61,840 nt of DNA, taken from assembly GCF_000171335.1 (NCBI RefSeq), contig NZ_ABEQ01000006.1, positions 1 through 61,840 on the forward strand. The letters run 5' to 3'. The stretch is from Candidatus Epulonipiscium viviparus (GTDB lineage: Bacteria > Bacillota > Clostridia > Lachnospirales > Cellulosilyticaceae). The translations under genes and the position numbers were made by a program. Positions 25,307 to 36,000 of this stretch are shown in pieces; position 1 is the first letter of the stretch, and every line of letters begins with the position of its first letter. The notes under the pieces are model-generated. The model was given only the letters and a program-made list of their open reading frames with translations. It searched no databases and was not told where the DNA came from.

Positions 25307-26929
25307 TTATTTGAGACCTAACTTAGCTTTGTTTGTATCCACAATTTCTTGTTGCAATGCGACGAGTTGGTCAAAGCCCAGAGCATCGCGTTCTGCAACA
25401 AAGTCGGCAAATATCTGATCAAACGTTGCTTCATCTGCTGCACGAATCAGCGCCGGTAAAGTTTCGCCCCATAGAGTTCCAACTTTTAGCGCAATCTTTT
25501 CTTCTTCAGAGCCGATAGGAGCAGTGAGCCCGCCGTATTGTGATGCAAAGACAGTATAAGGATACGCCCATTCTTCGAGTTGTGCCAGCGGTTCTTGCGT
25601 TGGAGCGCTCCATTGAAGTTGCATAGGGAGATCTTGAAGCATCCAGAAGGTGTCCTCAGCTCCATATTTCCTATCATAGGAAACTCGATCAGACATAAGT
25701 AGTTCGGTGACTTCTGGTTTAGTGATATGTTCACCATCTACCACGTCATACATCTCACCTTCTATGCCGAGCTTGATGAGCTTTTGTCCATGCTCACTCA
25801 TCATATAGCTTAAAAATTGGATGGCACGATCGGGTTCTTCACAATTTTTAGAAATTAAAGTAACGGTCCAACCTTGGATGCCAACGCCAGGAAGCACGTG
25901 GTCATCTCCTGCAGAATTCTTTGGCCCATCAATTGCTAAATAAACAGTATCTGGATCGTTTGCAAAAAGAATTTGTTGCTGCGCGGCAAAGTCGGTGCGC
26001 TGATATAGCATAGAGAAGTAGCGACCCTGAGCTTGCTTTTCTTCCATTTGCGGCCTGCCATCAATAAATACATCATTGGCTATTAAACCATCTCTCCAAG
26101 CCTGATTGAGAGTTTTCAACCAAATAATATATTCTGGATCTGTAGTTCTATCATATAATTTGCCATCTTTCTCAAATGGAATAGCCAAAAAGTCTTGCAA
26201 CCATACATCTAAAGATGTGTTCCCAACTGAGCTAAATCCATTGGCACCAAAAGGAATAAGAGGTTGCCCATTCACTTCGGGGAACATTTCTTGTGCCGCA
26301 CTAAGCGCATCCAAAAAGCCCTCTGGAGTGGACATATCAGGGCTGCCAAGAGCTTCGTACATATCCTTTCGTACTGCAAAGATTGGGTTCGCTGCAATGT
26401 TATCGTACATCTCATAGTCTTCTGGTGTATAGGATGAATTTGGATATTGGTATAAATGCCCATCTGCACTAGTATACCAGCCCACTCTAGAATCATTAGT
26501 AACTTCAAAGAAATATGGGTCATACATTTGTGCAAGCTCATCTAACGCATAGACCATCTCGGCGTCTATAATTTCTGGAATTTGTCCTTCCCACCAGCCG
26601 AGTGTAATAATGTCTGGTAATGTATCAGAAGCAATCATCGTGTTTAATTTTTCTGCTTCGTTTCCAGCTGGAACTACAAAGTTGACTGTAACGCCGGTTT
26701 CCTCTGTAATCTTTTGAGAAGTCATATCCTCTCCCCAAGGTGTCGTAAACCAAGAAAAGTTGACATACCAGTCTAATTCTGTGGGTTCATTATTAAAAGT
26801 CCAACCAGGGATATCTGCAGAAACGGCATATTCTGGTGCTGTCAATTCTGTACTCGAAGAATCATCAGATCCGCATCCCACAAGCAACGTCATTCCTATC
26901 AATCCTAATAAAAATAAATTTTTCTTCAT
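25307..26929 (-). CDS. Family 1 extracellular solute-binding lipoprotein, LplA/YtcQ-like
   Basis: A 540-residue lipoprotein: signal MKKNLFLLGLIGMTLLVG with lipobox LVGC (Cys19), then a Ser/Asp linker. WFTTPWGEDMTSQKITEETGV near residue 60 and NTMIASDTLPDIITLGWWEG near 95 are typical of the large LplA-type binding proteins that serve complex oligosaccharides. It is last in a three-gene operon with two permeases but no ATPase gene, as is usual for families that share a MsmX-like ATPase. Confidence 0.85.
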   Translation of the reverse strand: MKKNLFLLGLIGMTLLVGCGSDDSSSTELTAPEYAVSADIPGWTFNNEPTELDWYVNFSWFTTPWGEDMTSQKITEETGVTVNFVVPAGNEAEKLNTMIASDTLPDIITLGWWEGQIPEIIDAEMVYALDELAQMYDPYFFEVTNDSRVGWYTSADGHLYQYPNSSYTPEDYEMYDNIAANPIFAVRKDMYEALGSPDMSTPEGFLDALSAAQEMFPEVNGQPLIPFGANGFSSVGNTSLDVWLQDFLAIPFEKDGKLYDRTTDPEYIIWLKTLNQAWRDGLIANDVFIDGRPQMEEKQAQGRYFSMLYQRTDFAAQQQILFANDPDTVYLAIDGPKNSAGDDHVLPGVGIQGWTVTLISKNCEEPDRAIQFLSYMMSEHGQKLIKLGIEGEMYDVVDGEHITKPEVTELLMSDRVSYDRKYGAEDTFWMLQDLPMQLQWSAPTQEPLAQLEEWAYPYTVFASQYGGLTAPIGSEEEKIALKVGTLWGETLPALIRAADEATFDQIFADFVAERDALGFDQLVALQQEIVDTNKAKLGLK

Positions 26930-26944
26930 ATCTAAATCCTCCTT

Positions 26945-27826
26945 TTATTCTTTAACAGCTCCGATAAGCATTCCTTTAACAAAATATTTTTGCAAGAAAG
27001 GGTATACACAAATTATAGGGAACGTCGTGATAACCATAGTAGACAATTTGATTGCAAGGGAAGTTGTAGTTTTGACGACATTTGTGGCAGAAGCGACCAT
27101 TTGATTTGAGCCAGATTCGGCAACTATGCGATATAAGAACGTTTGGACAGGTTGCAAGTCGGCATCATTTATATAAATTACTCCCGAAAAGTAGTCATTC
27201 CAGTGATAGACACCAGTAAATAATGCGATGGTTGCAAGGACTGGCTTCGACAAAGGCAATATGATTCTAAAGAAGATGACAAGGTCGTTGGCACCATCTA
27301 TAGATGACGACTCCTCTAGTGCGCTTGGAATTTCTTTGAAGAAGTTTACGAAAATTATTAAGTTAAAAAAGTTGAATAACGATGGCCAAATATATATCCA
27401 AAAGCTATCTAATAGCCCCAAATTTTTATATAGCAAGAACGCTGGTATTAAGCCCCCGCTAAAAAACATTGTGACTGTACCCATAGCTATGTAGAACTTG
27501 CGTCCTATTAAATTGCTCTTAGAAAGTGGGTAGGCAACCATTGCAGTAAAAAGCACATTTGTCACTGTGCCAACCAGAGTTCTTGCAATGGTGACGCCAA
27601 ATGACTTCATAAGCCCAGTGTTTGCAAATACCGCTGTATAGTTTTCGATGGTAAATTTGCGTGGCCACCAAAATATGCCCCCTAACATGGCATCTGCGCC
27701 CTCGTTAAATGAGTTAACTAGGATATACCAAATTGGATATAGCGTGATAAAACAGATGAATAACATTAAAACATTGTTTACGCAGTCAAATACAATTTCA
27801 CCATTGGTTCGATTTGATCGTCTCAT
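26945..27826 (-). CDS. Carbohydrate ABC permease, LplC/YtcP-like
   Basis: A 293-residue permease with six helices; EESSSIDGANDLVIFFRIILPLSKP (about residues 172-196) is the EAA coupling loop and the end YFVKGMLIGAVKE is the standard ending of this family. It lies 15 nt downstream of the first permease gene; ribosome site GGAGGGAAAGT. Confidence 0.85.
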   Translation of the reverse strand: MRRSNRTNGEIVFDCVNNVLMLFICFITLYPIWYILVNSFNEGADAMLGGIFWWPRKFTIENYTAVFANTGLMKSFGVTIARTLVGTVTNVLFTAMVAYPLSKSNLIGRKFYIAMGTVTMFFSGGLIPAFLLYKNLGLLDSFWIYIWPSLFNFFNLIIFVNFFKEIPSALEESSSIDGANDLVIFFRIILPLSKPVLATIALFTGVYHWNDYFSGVIYINDADLQPVQTFLYRIVAESGSNQMVASATNVVKTTTSLAIKLSTMVITTFPIICVYPFLQKYFVKGMLIGAVKE

Positions 27827-27841
27827 ACTTTCCCTCCTTTT

Positions 27842-28765
27842 TTAGAATAATGAACGCCCTTGTAATTTTTTTGTCGTAAAGTTAGCGATAATTAATAAAA
27901 TCATAGCAATAACAGATTTGAACAATCCGATGGCAGTTGCATAAGAATATCTTCCCGCACGCATACCCATTTCATAAACATAAGTGTCGATCACCTGGCT
28001 AGCATCTGCGTTTAGTACATTGCCTAGTAAGAAAATTTGGTCAAAATTGGAATTTAACATTCCGGCCACTGCCAAGATGAACATCACCGCGATAGTGCCT
28101 TTGATTGCAGGAACAGTAATGTGCCATATTTTTTGAATCTTGGTTGCGCCATCGATCGAAGCCGCCTCATACATTTGTTGATCGATTCCAGATATGGCAG
28201 CCAAATATATAATTGCAGACCAACCCAGCTCCTTCCAAGTATCAGAAATTATAGTGAGCCCCCAAAAATACTTCGGATCCGCCAAAAATGCGATCGGGGC
28301 ATCTATGATTCCAACTGCAACGAGAATTTCGTTGATCATCCCAGTCTCAGAAAGCCAAGTGATCAATAGTCCTCCAAGCACCACCCACGAAATAAAGTGT
28401 GGCAAATATGAAATCGTTTGAATAGATTTTTTATAGCGTGCATTTTTAACTTCATTCAAAAGTATTGCAAAAATAATAGGTAGCGGAAAGCCTATCAATA
28501 ATTTGAGTAAGCTGATTCCTAACGTGTTTGTCATAACGTTAAAAAACTTGGGATCAGTAAAAAACTCTATAAAATGCTCGAATCCCACCCAATCGGCTTC
28601 CCATATTGATCGTGTAATTTTATAATCTTTAAACGCTATCACAATTCCTGACATAGGTATGTAATTAAAAACGAACATCCATAAAATTCCAGGAAGCACC
28701 ATTAGCTGCAAATATTTCTGCCCCCATAATTTTTTTAGTAAACTTTTTTTTGATGATTTCTCCAT
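27842..28765 (-). CDS. Carbohydrate ABC permease, LplB-like
   Basis: A 307-residue permease opening MEKSSKKSLLKKLWGQKYLQLMVLPG, with the EAA loop YEAASIDGATKIQKIWHITVPAI (about residues 201-223). The start is the ATG 4 nt after GGAGGGAGT; the reading frame is open 77 codons farther upstream but that stretch crosses the terminator of the preceding gene and is not translated sense. It is the first gene of the LplBCA-type operon. Confidence 0.85.
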   Translation of the reverse strand: MEKSSKKSLLKKLWGQKYLQLMVLPGILWMFVFNYIPMSGIVIAFKDYKITRSIWEADWVGFEHFIEFFTDPKFFNVMTNTLGISLLKLLIGFPLPIIFAILLNEVKNARYKKSIQTISYLPHFISWVVLGGLLITWLSETGMINEILVAVGIIDAPIAFLADPKYFWGLTIISDTWKELGWSAIIYLAAISGIDQQMYEAASIDGATKIQKIWHITVPAIKGTIAVMFILAVAGMLNSNFDQIFLLGNVLNADASQVIDTYVYEMGMRAGRYSYATAIGLFKSVIAMILLIIANFTTKKLQGRSLF

Positions 28766-28804
28766 AAACTCCCTCCTTCGTTTATATAATTTATATATAT
28801 TTAT

Positions 28805-28834
28805 ATTATATAATACAAAATTAAATTTTGTGAA
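28805..28834 (-). promoter_or_regulatory. Promoter of the LplABC-type operon
   Basis: On the minus strand TTCACA, 18-bp spacer, TATAAT, about 30 nt before the ribosome binding site. Confidence 0.45.
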
Positions 28835-28888
28835 GTGAAATATTTGCTTTTTTAGTATTAAATTTTTACTAATCTTATTTAAATAGCA

Positions 28889-28918
28889 ATAAAAAAATGG
28901 CCAAGAATAATCCGGCCA
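28889..28918 (-). terminator. Terminator of the UroD-family gene
   Basis: On the minus strand TGGCC pairs with GGCCA across an 11-nt loop and is followed by T7. It lies 14 nt after the stop codon. Confidence 0.8.
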
Positions 28919-28931
28919 TCCAAATTTATAA

Positions 28932-29966
28932 TTAGACAAAACTGTGCGCTGCGTTAACCATAGCCTGAATATTAGCCAAAGGAATGTTGGGTGCAAGATC
29001 GCAACCTGGCATCAACAAAAATCCTCCGCTTCGTCCAGCAACTTTGGCGCGCCCGAGGCAATGCTCAAACACTTCGTCGGCAGTTTTAATTTGTAACACA
29101 TCATAAGGATTCATGTCTCCACAAATAGCGTAATTTCCTCTAGTTAACGGAAGCGCTTCTTCCAAATTGAGAGTATCCACAGAGAATGCTGCGATTCCAG
29201 AATCCAAAAGAGGTTTGATTCGAGCCCTGGTATTGCCACAAATATGCAACAAATATTTAACGTTTAACTTATTCAATGCTGCAACCATTCCAGTAACAGA
29301 AGGCAGAGCATATTCCTCAAACATTCCAGGGCTAATCATGTCTCCAGAAGAAACAGGGTCCCCAACCATAATAACATCAGCGCCATATTCAACCAAGAGT
29401 TGGGCAAATCTAGCAATCAATTGTGTTGAAAATTCTATAATTGCCACTGCGCTATCTTCGTCATCATATGCTTGCGTCAAGAAGTTTTGGACACCCACCA
29501 TCATTCCAGCAACGGTGAATGGCCCCCAAGATACTCCAACAATAACTCGCTCGTCGCCGTAATGTTTTTTGAGTAACGGAATCAACTTCAAGCCAGCAAC
29601 AAACTCATCATCCGCCAAAGCCTGATTAATAAGTTCATCTACTGAAAAATTTTTGATCTCATCCAAAGTTTTTAGCGGGGGTTTGCTAATCTCAAATGCT
29701 TCTCCAACTTTGTCATACTGGATTTCGCCTCCCATATATTTCAAAAAGAAATTCGATATATGAGCATTTGCGCATACATTATCAACTGCAAATTCATCAA
29801 AAGCTTTTATAACATGAGAAGCTCCAAAATCCGCTGCATTGAGGAGATCCTTGTGCGAGATTTGATCGCGCTTGACAATCCAAGTGTATCCATCCAGAAC
29901 TGCAACAGGCAGTCGGGGTGTTTCCTCAAAATTCAGTGCCCCCAAAAAAATTTCCTTACCGGTCAT
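28932..29966 (-). CDS. UroD-family protein with MtaA-type zinc ligands
   Basis: A 344-residue TIM-barrel protein of the uroporphyrinogen decarboxylase superfamily. It carries His241-x-Cys243 in LLHICGNTRARI and Cys322 in LLMPGCDLAPN, the His-x-Cys-x(n)-Cys zinc set of MtaA/MtbA-type corrinoid methyltransferases, which true decarboxylases lack. It also lacks the N-terminal arginine pair that HemE uses for porphyrin carboxylates. A methyl transfer role is therefore more likely than haem synthesis, but no corrinoid protein or MtaB/MtbC homologue is in the window. Ribosome site GGAGGGAACG. Confidence 0.75.
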   Translation of the reverse strand: MTGKEIFLGALNFEETPRLPVAVLDGYTWIVKRDQISHKDLLNAADFGASHVIKAFDEFAVDNVCANAHISNFFLKYMGGEIQYDKVGEAFEISKPPLKTLDEIKNFSVDELINQALADDEFVAGLKLIPLLKKHYGDERVIVGVSWGPFTVAGMMVGVQNFLTQAYDDEDSAVAIIEFSTQLIARFAQLLVEYGADVIMVGDPVSSGDMISPGMFEEYALPSVTGMVAALNKLNVKYLLHICGNTRARIKPLLDSGIAAFSVDTLNLEEALPLTRGNYAICGDMNPYDVLQIKTADEVFEHCLGRAKVAGRSGGFLLMPGCDLAPNIPLANIQAMVNAAHSFV

Positions 29967-30083
29967 ATCGTTCCCTCCTAATATTATCTTGCATATATTA
30001 TAGCTCGATTAGCACCCAAAACATTATAAATTTTAACTATAAACTTAAAATATTTACTGTACATGACCATAAAAATTAAAAAC

Positions 30084-33000
30084 TTAGCGCTTCGATGCCT
30101 GGCTAACTAGTTTAATAACCATCAAACATGCTACAACAGTTAACGCCTGAACAGTTAAAGTTTTGTAGAACTTGCGTTTGAGAGCAGATTTGTTAATAGG
30201 TTGTTTAATAACTTTGGCAATTTTGAGTTCGCCAGCCAAATCGGAGTCGATATGTTCGGCTCTGAATACTGAAATCGCAAGGTCAGCAGGGGGTTCGATA
30301 AAATCCAAAATGGCATTATCTTCCAAAAGGTGAGCATCGACAAACTCTTCAAAAGCAGTTACATCAATGGCTCTGTCATCAAATTTATCAGCATCATCGG
30401 AGGCATTATCAGCATGAGAAGCCGCGGTAGTTGCCGAAGATTTCTTAGCATTATTAGAAGCATCAGCATGAGAAGCCGTAGTTGTTGAAGATTCATCAGC
30501 ATCATCGGAGGCATCATCAGCATGAGAAGCCGCGGTAGTTGCCGAAGATTTCGTAGCATTATTGGAAGCATCTTCATGAGAAGCCGCGGTAGTTGCCGAA
30601 GATTTCGTAGCATCATCAGAAGCATCAGCATGAGAAGCCGTTGTAGTTGCCGAAGATTTCTTAGCATTATCAGAAGCATCGTCATAAGAAGCCGCGGTAG
30701 TTGCCGAAGATTTCTTAGCATTATCAGAAGCATCAGCATGAGAAGCCGTTGTAGTTGCCGAAGATTTCTTAGCATTATCAGAAGCATCGTCATGAGAAGC
30801 CGTTGTAGTTGCCCAAAATTTACCAGCATTATCAGAAGCATCAGCATGAGAAGCTGTTGTAGTTGCGATAGATTTGTGTGCTTCAGCTAGAATGTCATCA
30901 ATCTTAGAAACAGATTCATCAGTATTATCAGAAAGAACATGAATTTCAGAGGTCAATTTAATTGCAGCTGGAGCAGTTTCATCAGCATTATCAGAAGCAT
31001 CTTCATGAGAAGCCGTTGTAGTTGCCGAAGATTTCGTAGCATTATCAGAAGCATCTTCATGAGCAGCCGCGGTAGTTGCCGAAGATTTCGTAGCATTATC
31101 AGAAGCATCGTCATGAGAAGCCGCGGTAGTTGCCGAAGATTTCTTAGCATTATTGGAAGCATCAGCATGAGAAGCTGTTGTAGTTGCGATAGATTTGTGT
31201 GCTTCAGCTAGAATGTCATCAATCTTAGAAACAGATTCATCAGTATTATCAGAAAGAACATGAATTTCAGAGGTCAATTTAATTGCAGCTGGAGCAGTTT
31301 CATCAGCATTATCAGAAGCATCAGCATGAGAAGCCGTGGTAGTTGCCGAAGATTTCTTAGCATTATCGGAAGCATCATCATGAGAAGCCGCGGTAGTTGC
31401 CGAAGATTTCGTAGCATTATCAGAAGCATCTTCATGAGAAGCCACTGGAGTTGCCGAAGATTTCTTAGCATTATCAGAAGCATCATCATGAGAAGCCGCG
31501 GTAGTTGCCGAAGATTTCGTAGCATTATCAGAAGCATCGTCATGAGAAGCCGCGGTAGTTGTTGAAGATTCATCAGCATTATCAGAAGCATCGTCATGAG
31601 AAGCTGTTGTAGTTGCGATAGATTTGTGTGCTTCAGCTAGAATGTCATCAATCTTAGAAACAGATTCATCATCATTATCAGAAAGAACATGAATTTCAGA
31701 GGTCAATTTAATTGCAGCTGGAGCAGTTTCATCAGCATTACCAGAGGCATCATCAGCATGAGAAGCCGTAGTTGTTGAAGATTTATCAGCATCATCGGAG
31801 GCATCATCAGCATGAGAAGCCACTGGAGTTGCCGAAGATTTCGTAGCATTATCAGAAGCATCAGCATGAGAAGCCACTGTAATTGTTGAAGATTCGTCAG
31901 CATCATCGGAGGCATCATTAGCATGAGAAGCCACTGTAATTGTTGAAGATTCGTCAGCATCATCGGAGGCATCATCAGCATGAGAAGCCACTGTAATTGT
32001 TGAAGATTCGTCAGCATCATCGGAGGCATCATCAGCATGAGAAGCCACTGTAATTGTTGGAGATTCGTCAGCATCATCGGAGGCATCATTAGCATGAGAA
32101 GCTACTGGAGTTGTTGAAGATTCATCAGCATCATCGGAGGCATCATCAGCATGAGAAGCCACTGTAATTGTTGGAGATTCGTCAGCATCATCGGAGGCAT
32201 CATTAGCATGAGAAGCTACTGGAGTTGTTGAAGATTTATCAGCATCATCGGAGGCATCATCAGCATGAGAAGCCGTTGTAGTTGCCGAAGATTTCTTAGC
32301 ATTATCAGAAGCATCGTCATGAGAAGCCGCGGTAGTTGTTGAAGATTCATCAGCATTATCAGAAGCATCGTCATGAGAAGCCGCGGTAGTTGCCGAAGAT
32401 TTCGTAGCATTATCAGAAGCATCTTCATGAGAAGCCGTTGTGGTTGCCCAAAATTTACCAGCATTATCAGAAGCATCGTCATGAGAAGCCACTGGAGTTG
32501 CCGAAGATTTCTTAGCATTATTGGAAGCATCGTCATGAGAAGCCGCGGTAGTTGTTGAAGATTCATCAGCATCATCGGAGGCATCATCAGCATGAGAAGC
32601 CGTAGTTGTTGAAGATTTATCAGCATTATCAGAAGCATCGTCATGAGAAGCCACTGGAGTTGCCGAAGATTTCTTAGCATTATCAGAAGCATCAGCATGA
32701 GAAGCCGCGGTAGTTGCCGAAGATTTCTTAGCATTATCAGAAGCATCGTCATGAGAAGCCGCGGTAGTTGCCGAAGATTTCTTAGCATTATCAGAAGCAT
32801 CGTCATGAGAAGCCGCGGTAGTTGTTGAAGATTCATCAGCATTATCAGAAGCATCTTCATGAGAAGCCGTTGTGGTTGCCCAAAATTTACCAGCATTATC
32901 AGAAGCATCGTCATGAGAAGCCACTGGAGTTGCCGAAGATTTCTTAGCATTATTGGAAGCATCTTCATGAGAAGCTGTTGTAGTTGCGATAGATTTGTGT

Positions 33001-36000
33001 GATTCAGCTAGAATGTCATCAATCTTAGAAACAGATTCATCATCATTATCAGAAAGAACATGAATTTCAGAGGTCAATTTAATTGCAGCTGGAGCAGTTT
33101 CATCAGCATTATCAGAAGCATCATCAGCATGAGAAGCCGTAGTTGTTGAAGATTTATCAGCATTATCAGAAGCATCGTCATGAGAAGCTGCGGTAGTTGC
33201 CGAAAATTTCTTAGCATTATCAGAAGCATCAGCATGAGAAGCCGCGGTAGTTGCGATAGATTTGTGTGCTTCAGCTAGAATGTCATCAATCTTAGAAACA
33301 GATTCATCATCATTATCAGAAAGAACATGAATTTCAGAGGTCAATTTAATTGCAGCTGGAGCAGTTTCATCAGCATTACCAGAGGCATCATCAGCATGAG
33401 AAGCCGTAGTTGTTGGAGATTTATCAGTATTATCGGAAGCATCTTCATGAGAAGCCGTTGTGGTTGCCCAAAATTTACCAGCATTATCAGAAGCATCGTC
33501 ATGAGAAGCCACTGGAGTTGCCGAAGATTTCTTAGCATTATCAGAAGCATCGTCATGAGAAGCCACTGGAGTTGTTGAAGATTCATCAGCATTATCAGAA
33601 GCATCGTCATGAGAAGCCACTGGAGTTGTTGAAGATTCATCAGCATTATCAGAAGCATCTTCATGAGAAGCCACTGGAGTTGCCGAAGATTTCTTAGCAT
33701 TATCGGAAGCATCGTCATGAGAAGCCGCGGTAGTTGTTGAAGATTCATCAGCATTATCAGAAGCATCGTCATGAGAAGCCGCGGTAGTTGTTGAAGATTC
33801 ATCAGCATTATCAGAAGCATCGTCATGAGAAGCCGCGGTAGTTGCCGAAGATTTCTTAGCATTATCAGAAGCATCAGCATGAGAAGCCGCGGTAGTTGCC
33901 GAAGATTTATCAGCATTATCAGAAGCATCTTCATGAGAAGCCGTGATAGTTGTTGAAGATTTATCAGCATTATCAGAAGCATCGTCATGAGAAGCCGCGG
34001 TAGTTGCCGAAGATTTCTTAGCATTATTGGAAGCATCGTCATGAGAAGCCGTTGTAGTTGCGATAGATTTGTGTGCTTCAGCTAGAATGTCATCAATCTT
34101 AGAAACAGATTCATCATCATTATCAGAAAGAACATGAATTTCAGAGGTCAATTTAATTGCAGCTGGAGCAGTTTCATCAGCATTATCAGAAGCATCAGCA
34201 TGAGAAGCCGTAGTTGTTGAAGATTTATCAGCATTATCAGAAGCATCTTCATGAGAAGCCACGGTAGTTGTTGAAGATTCATCAGCATTATCAGAAGCAT
34301 CTTCATGAGAAGCCACTGGAGTTGCCGAAGATTTCTTAGCATTATCGGAAGCATCTTCATGAGAAGCCGCGGTAGTTGTTGAAGATTTATCAGCATCATC
34401 GGAAGCATCATCAGCATGAGAAGCCGCGGTAGTTGTTGAAGATTCATCAGCATTATCAGAAGCATCGTCATGAGAAGCCACTGTAACTGCCGAAGATTTC
34501 TTAGCAGCATTATTAGAGGCATCATCAGCATGAGAAGCCGTTGTAGTTGCCGAAGATTTCTTAGCATTATTGGAAGCATCGTCATGAGAAGCCGCGGTAG
34601 TTGTTGAAGATTCATCAGCATCATCGGAGGCATCATCAGCATGAGAAGCTGTTGTAGTTGCGATAGATTTGTGTGCTTCAGCTAGAATGTCATCAATCTT
34701 AGAAACAGATTCATCATCATTATCAGAAAGAACATGAATTTCAGAGGTCAATTTAATTGCAGCTGGAGCAGTTTCATCAGCATTATCAGAAGCATCGTCA
34801 TGAGAAGCCACTGGAGTTGTTGAAGATTTATCAGCATCATCGGAGGCATCATTAGCATGAGAAGCTACTGGAGTTGTTGAAGATTCATCAGCATCATCGG
34901 AGGCATCATCAGCATGAGAAGCCAATGGAGTTGCCGAAGATTTCTTAGCAGCATTATTGGAAGCATCGTCATGAGAAGCCACTGGAGTTGTTGAAGATTC
35001 ATCAGCATTATCAGAAGCATCAGCATGAGAAGCCGCGGTAGTTGCCGAAGATTTCTTAGTATTATCAGAAGCATCGTCATGAGAAGCCGTAGTTGTTGAA
35101 AATTCATCAGCATCATCGGAGGCATCATCAGCATGAGAAGCTACTGGAGTTGTTGAAGATTCATCAGCATCATCGGAGGCATCATTAGCATGAGAAGCTA
35201 CTGGAGTTGTTGAAGATTCATCAGCATCATCGGAGGCATCATCAGAATGAGAAGCCACTGTAATTGTTGAAGATTCGTCAGCATCATCGGAGGCATCATC
35301 AGCATGAGAAGCTACTGGAGTTGTTGAAGATTCATCAGCATCATCGGAGGCATCATCAGAATGAGAAGCTACTGGAGTTGTTGAAGATTCATCAGCATCA
35401 TCGGAGGCATCATTAGCATGAGAAGCCACTGTAATTGTTGAAGATTCGTCAGCATCATCGGAGGCATCATCAGCATGAGAAGCCACTGTAATTGTTGAAG
35501 ATTCGTCAGCATCATCGGAGGCATCATCAGCATGAGAAGCCAATGGAGTTGCCGAAGATTTCTTAGCAGCATTATTAGAAGCATCATTAGCATGAGAAGC
35601 TACTGGAGTTGTTGAAGATTCGTCAGCATCATCGGAGGCATCATTAGCATGAGAAGCTACTGGAGTTGTTGAAGATTCATCAGCATCATCGGAGGCATCA
35701 TCAGCATGAGAAGCTACTGGAGTTGTTGAAGATTCATCAGCATCATCGGAGGCATCATCAGCATGAGAAGCCACTGAAGTTGTTGAAGATTCGTCAGCAT
35801 CAATATCAGTAATTTCAGGCTCGTAAACTTCATGAACTTCGTATTCAGCGGCAGTTTTGCCAGTGATAGAGATGGCCTCAATTTCTTCGAATGACACGGT
35901 TGCAATGCGTTCTTTTTCTATGAAAGCAGCAGGCGCGACTGTAGATTCAGCTATTTTTGCTTTTTCCTTCAATACCATTTTAATGGAAGAATCTTTTATT

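Noticed and set aside
28766-28996. Longer N-terminus for the LplB-like permease
   Set aside because: The extension crosses the terminator of the preceding gene and the promoter; the ATG at 28765 has a strong ribosome site and aligns with the family.
30500-35200. Many long open frames in other frames and on the plus strand within the repeat array (Arg/Ser/Cys-rich or Leu/Met-rich)
   Set aside because: They exist only because the periodic repeat lacks stops in several frames; they have no ribosome sites and no non-repeat sequence.
30372-35805. CRISPR-like array of short direct repeats
   Set aside because: Units are 54 or 57 nt, contiguous without unique spacers, and translate in one open frame as an acidic repeat.
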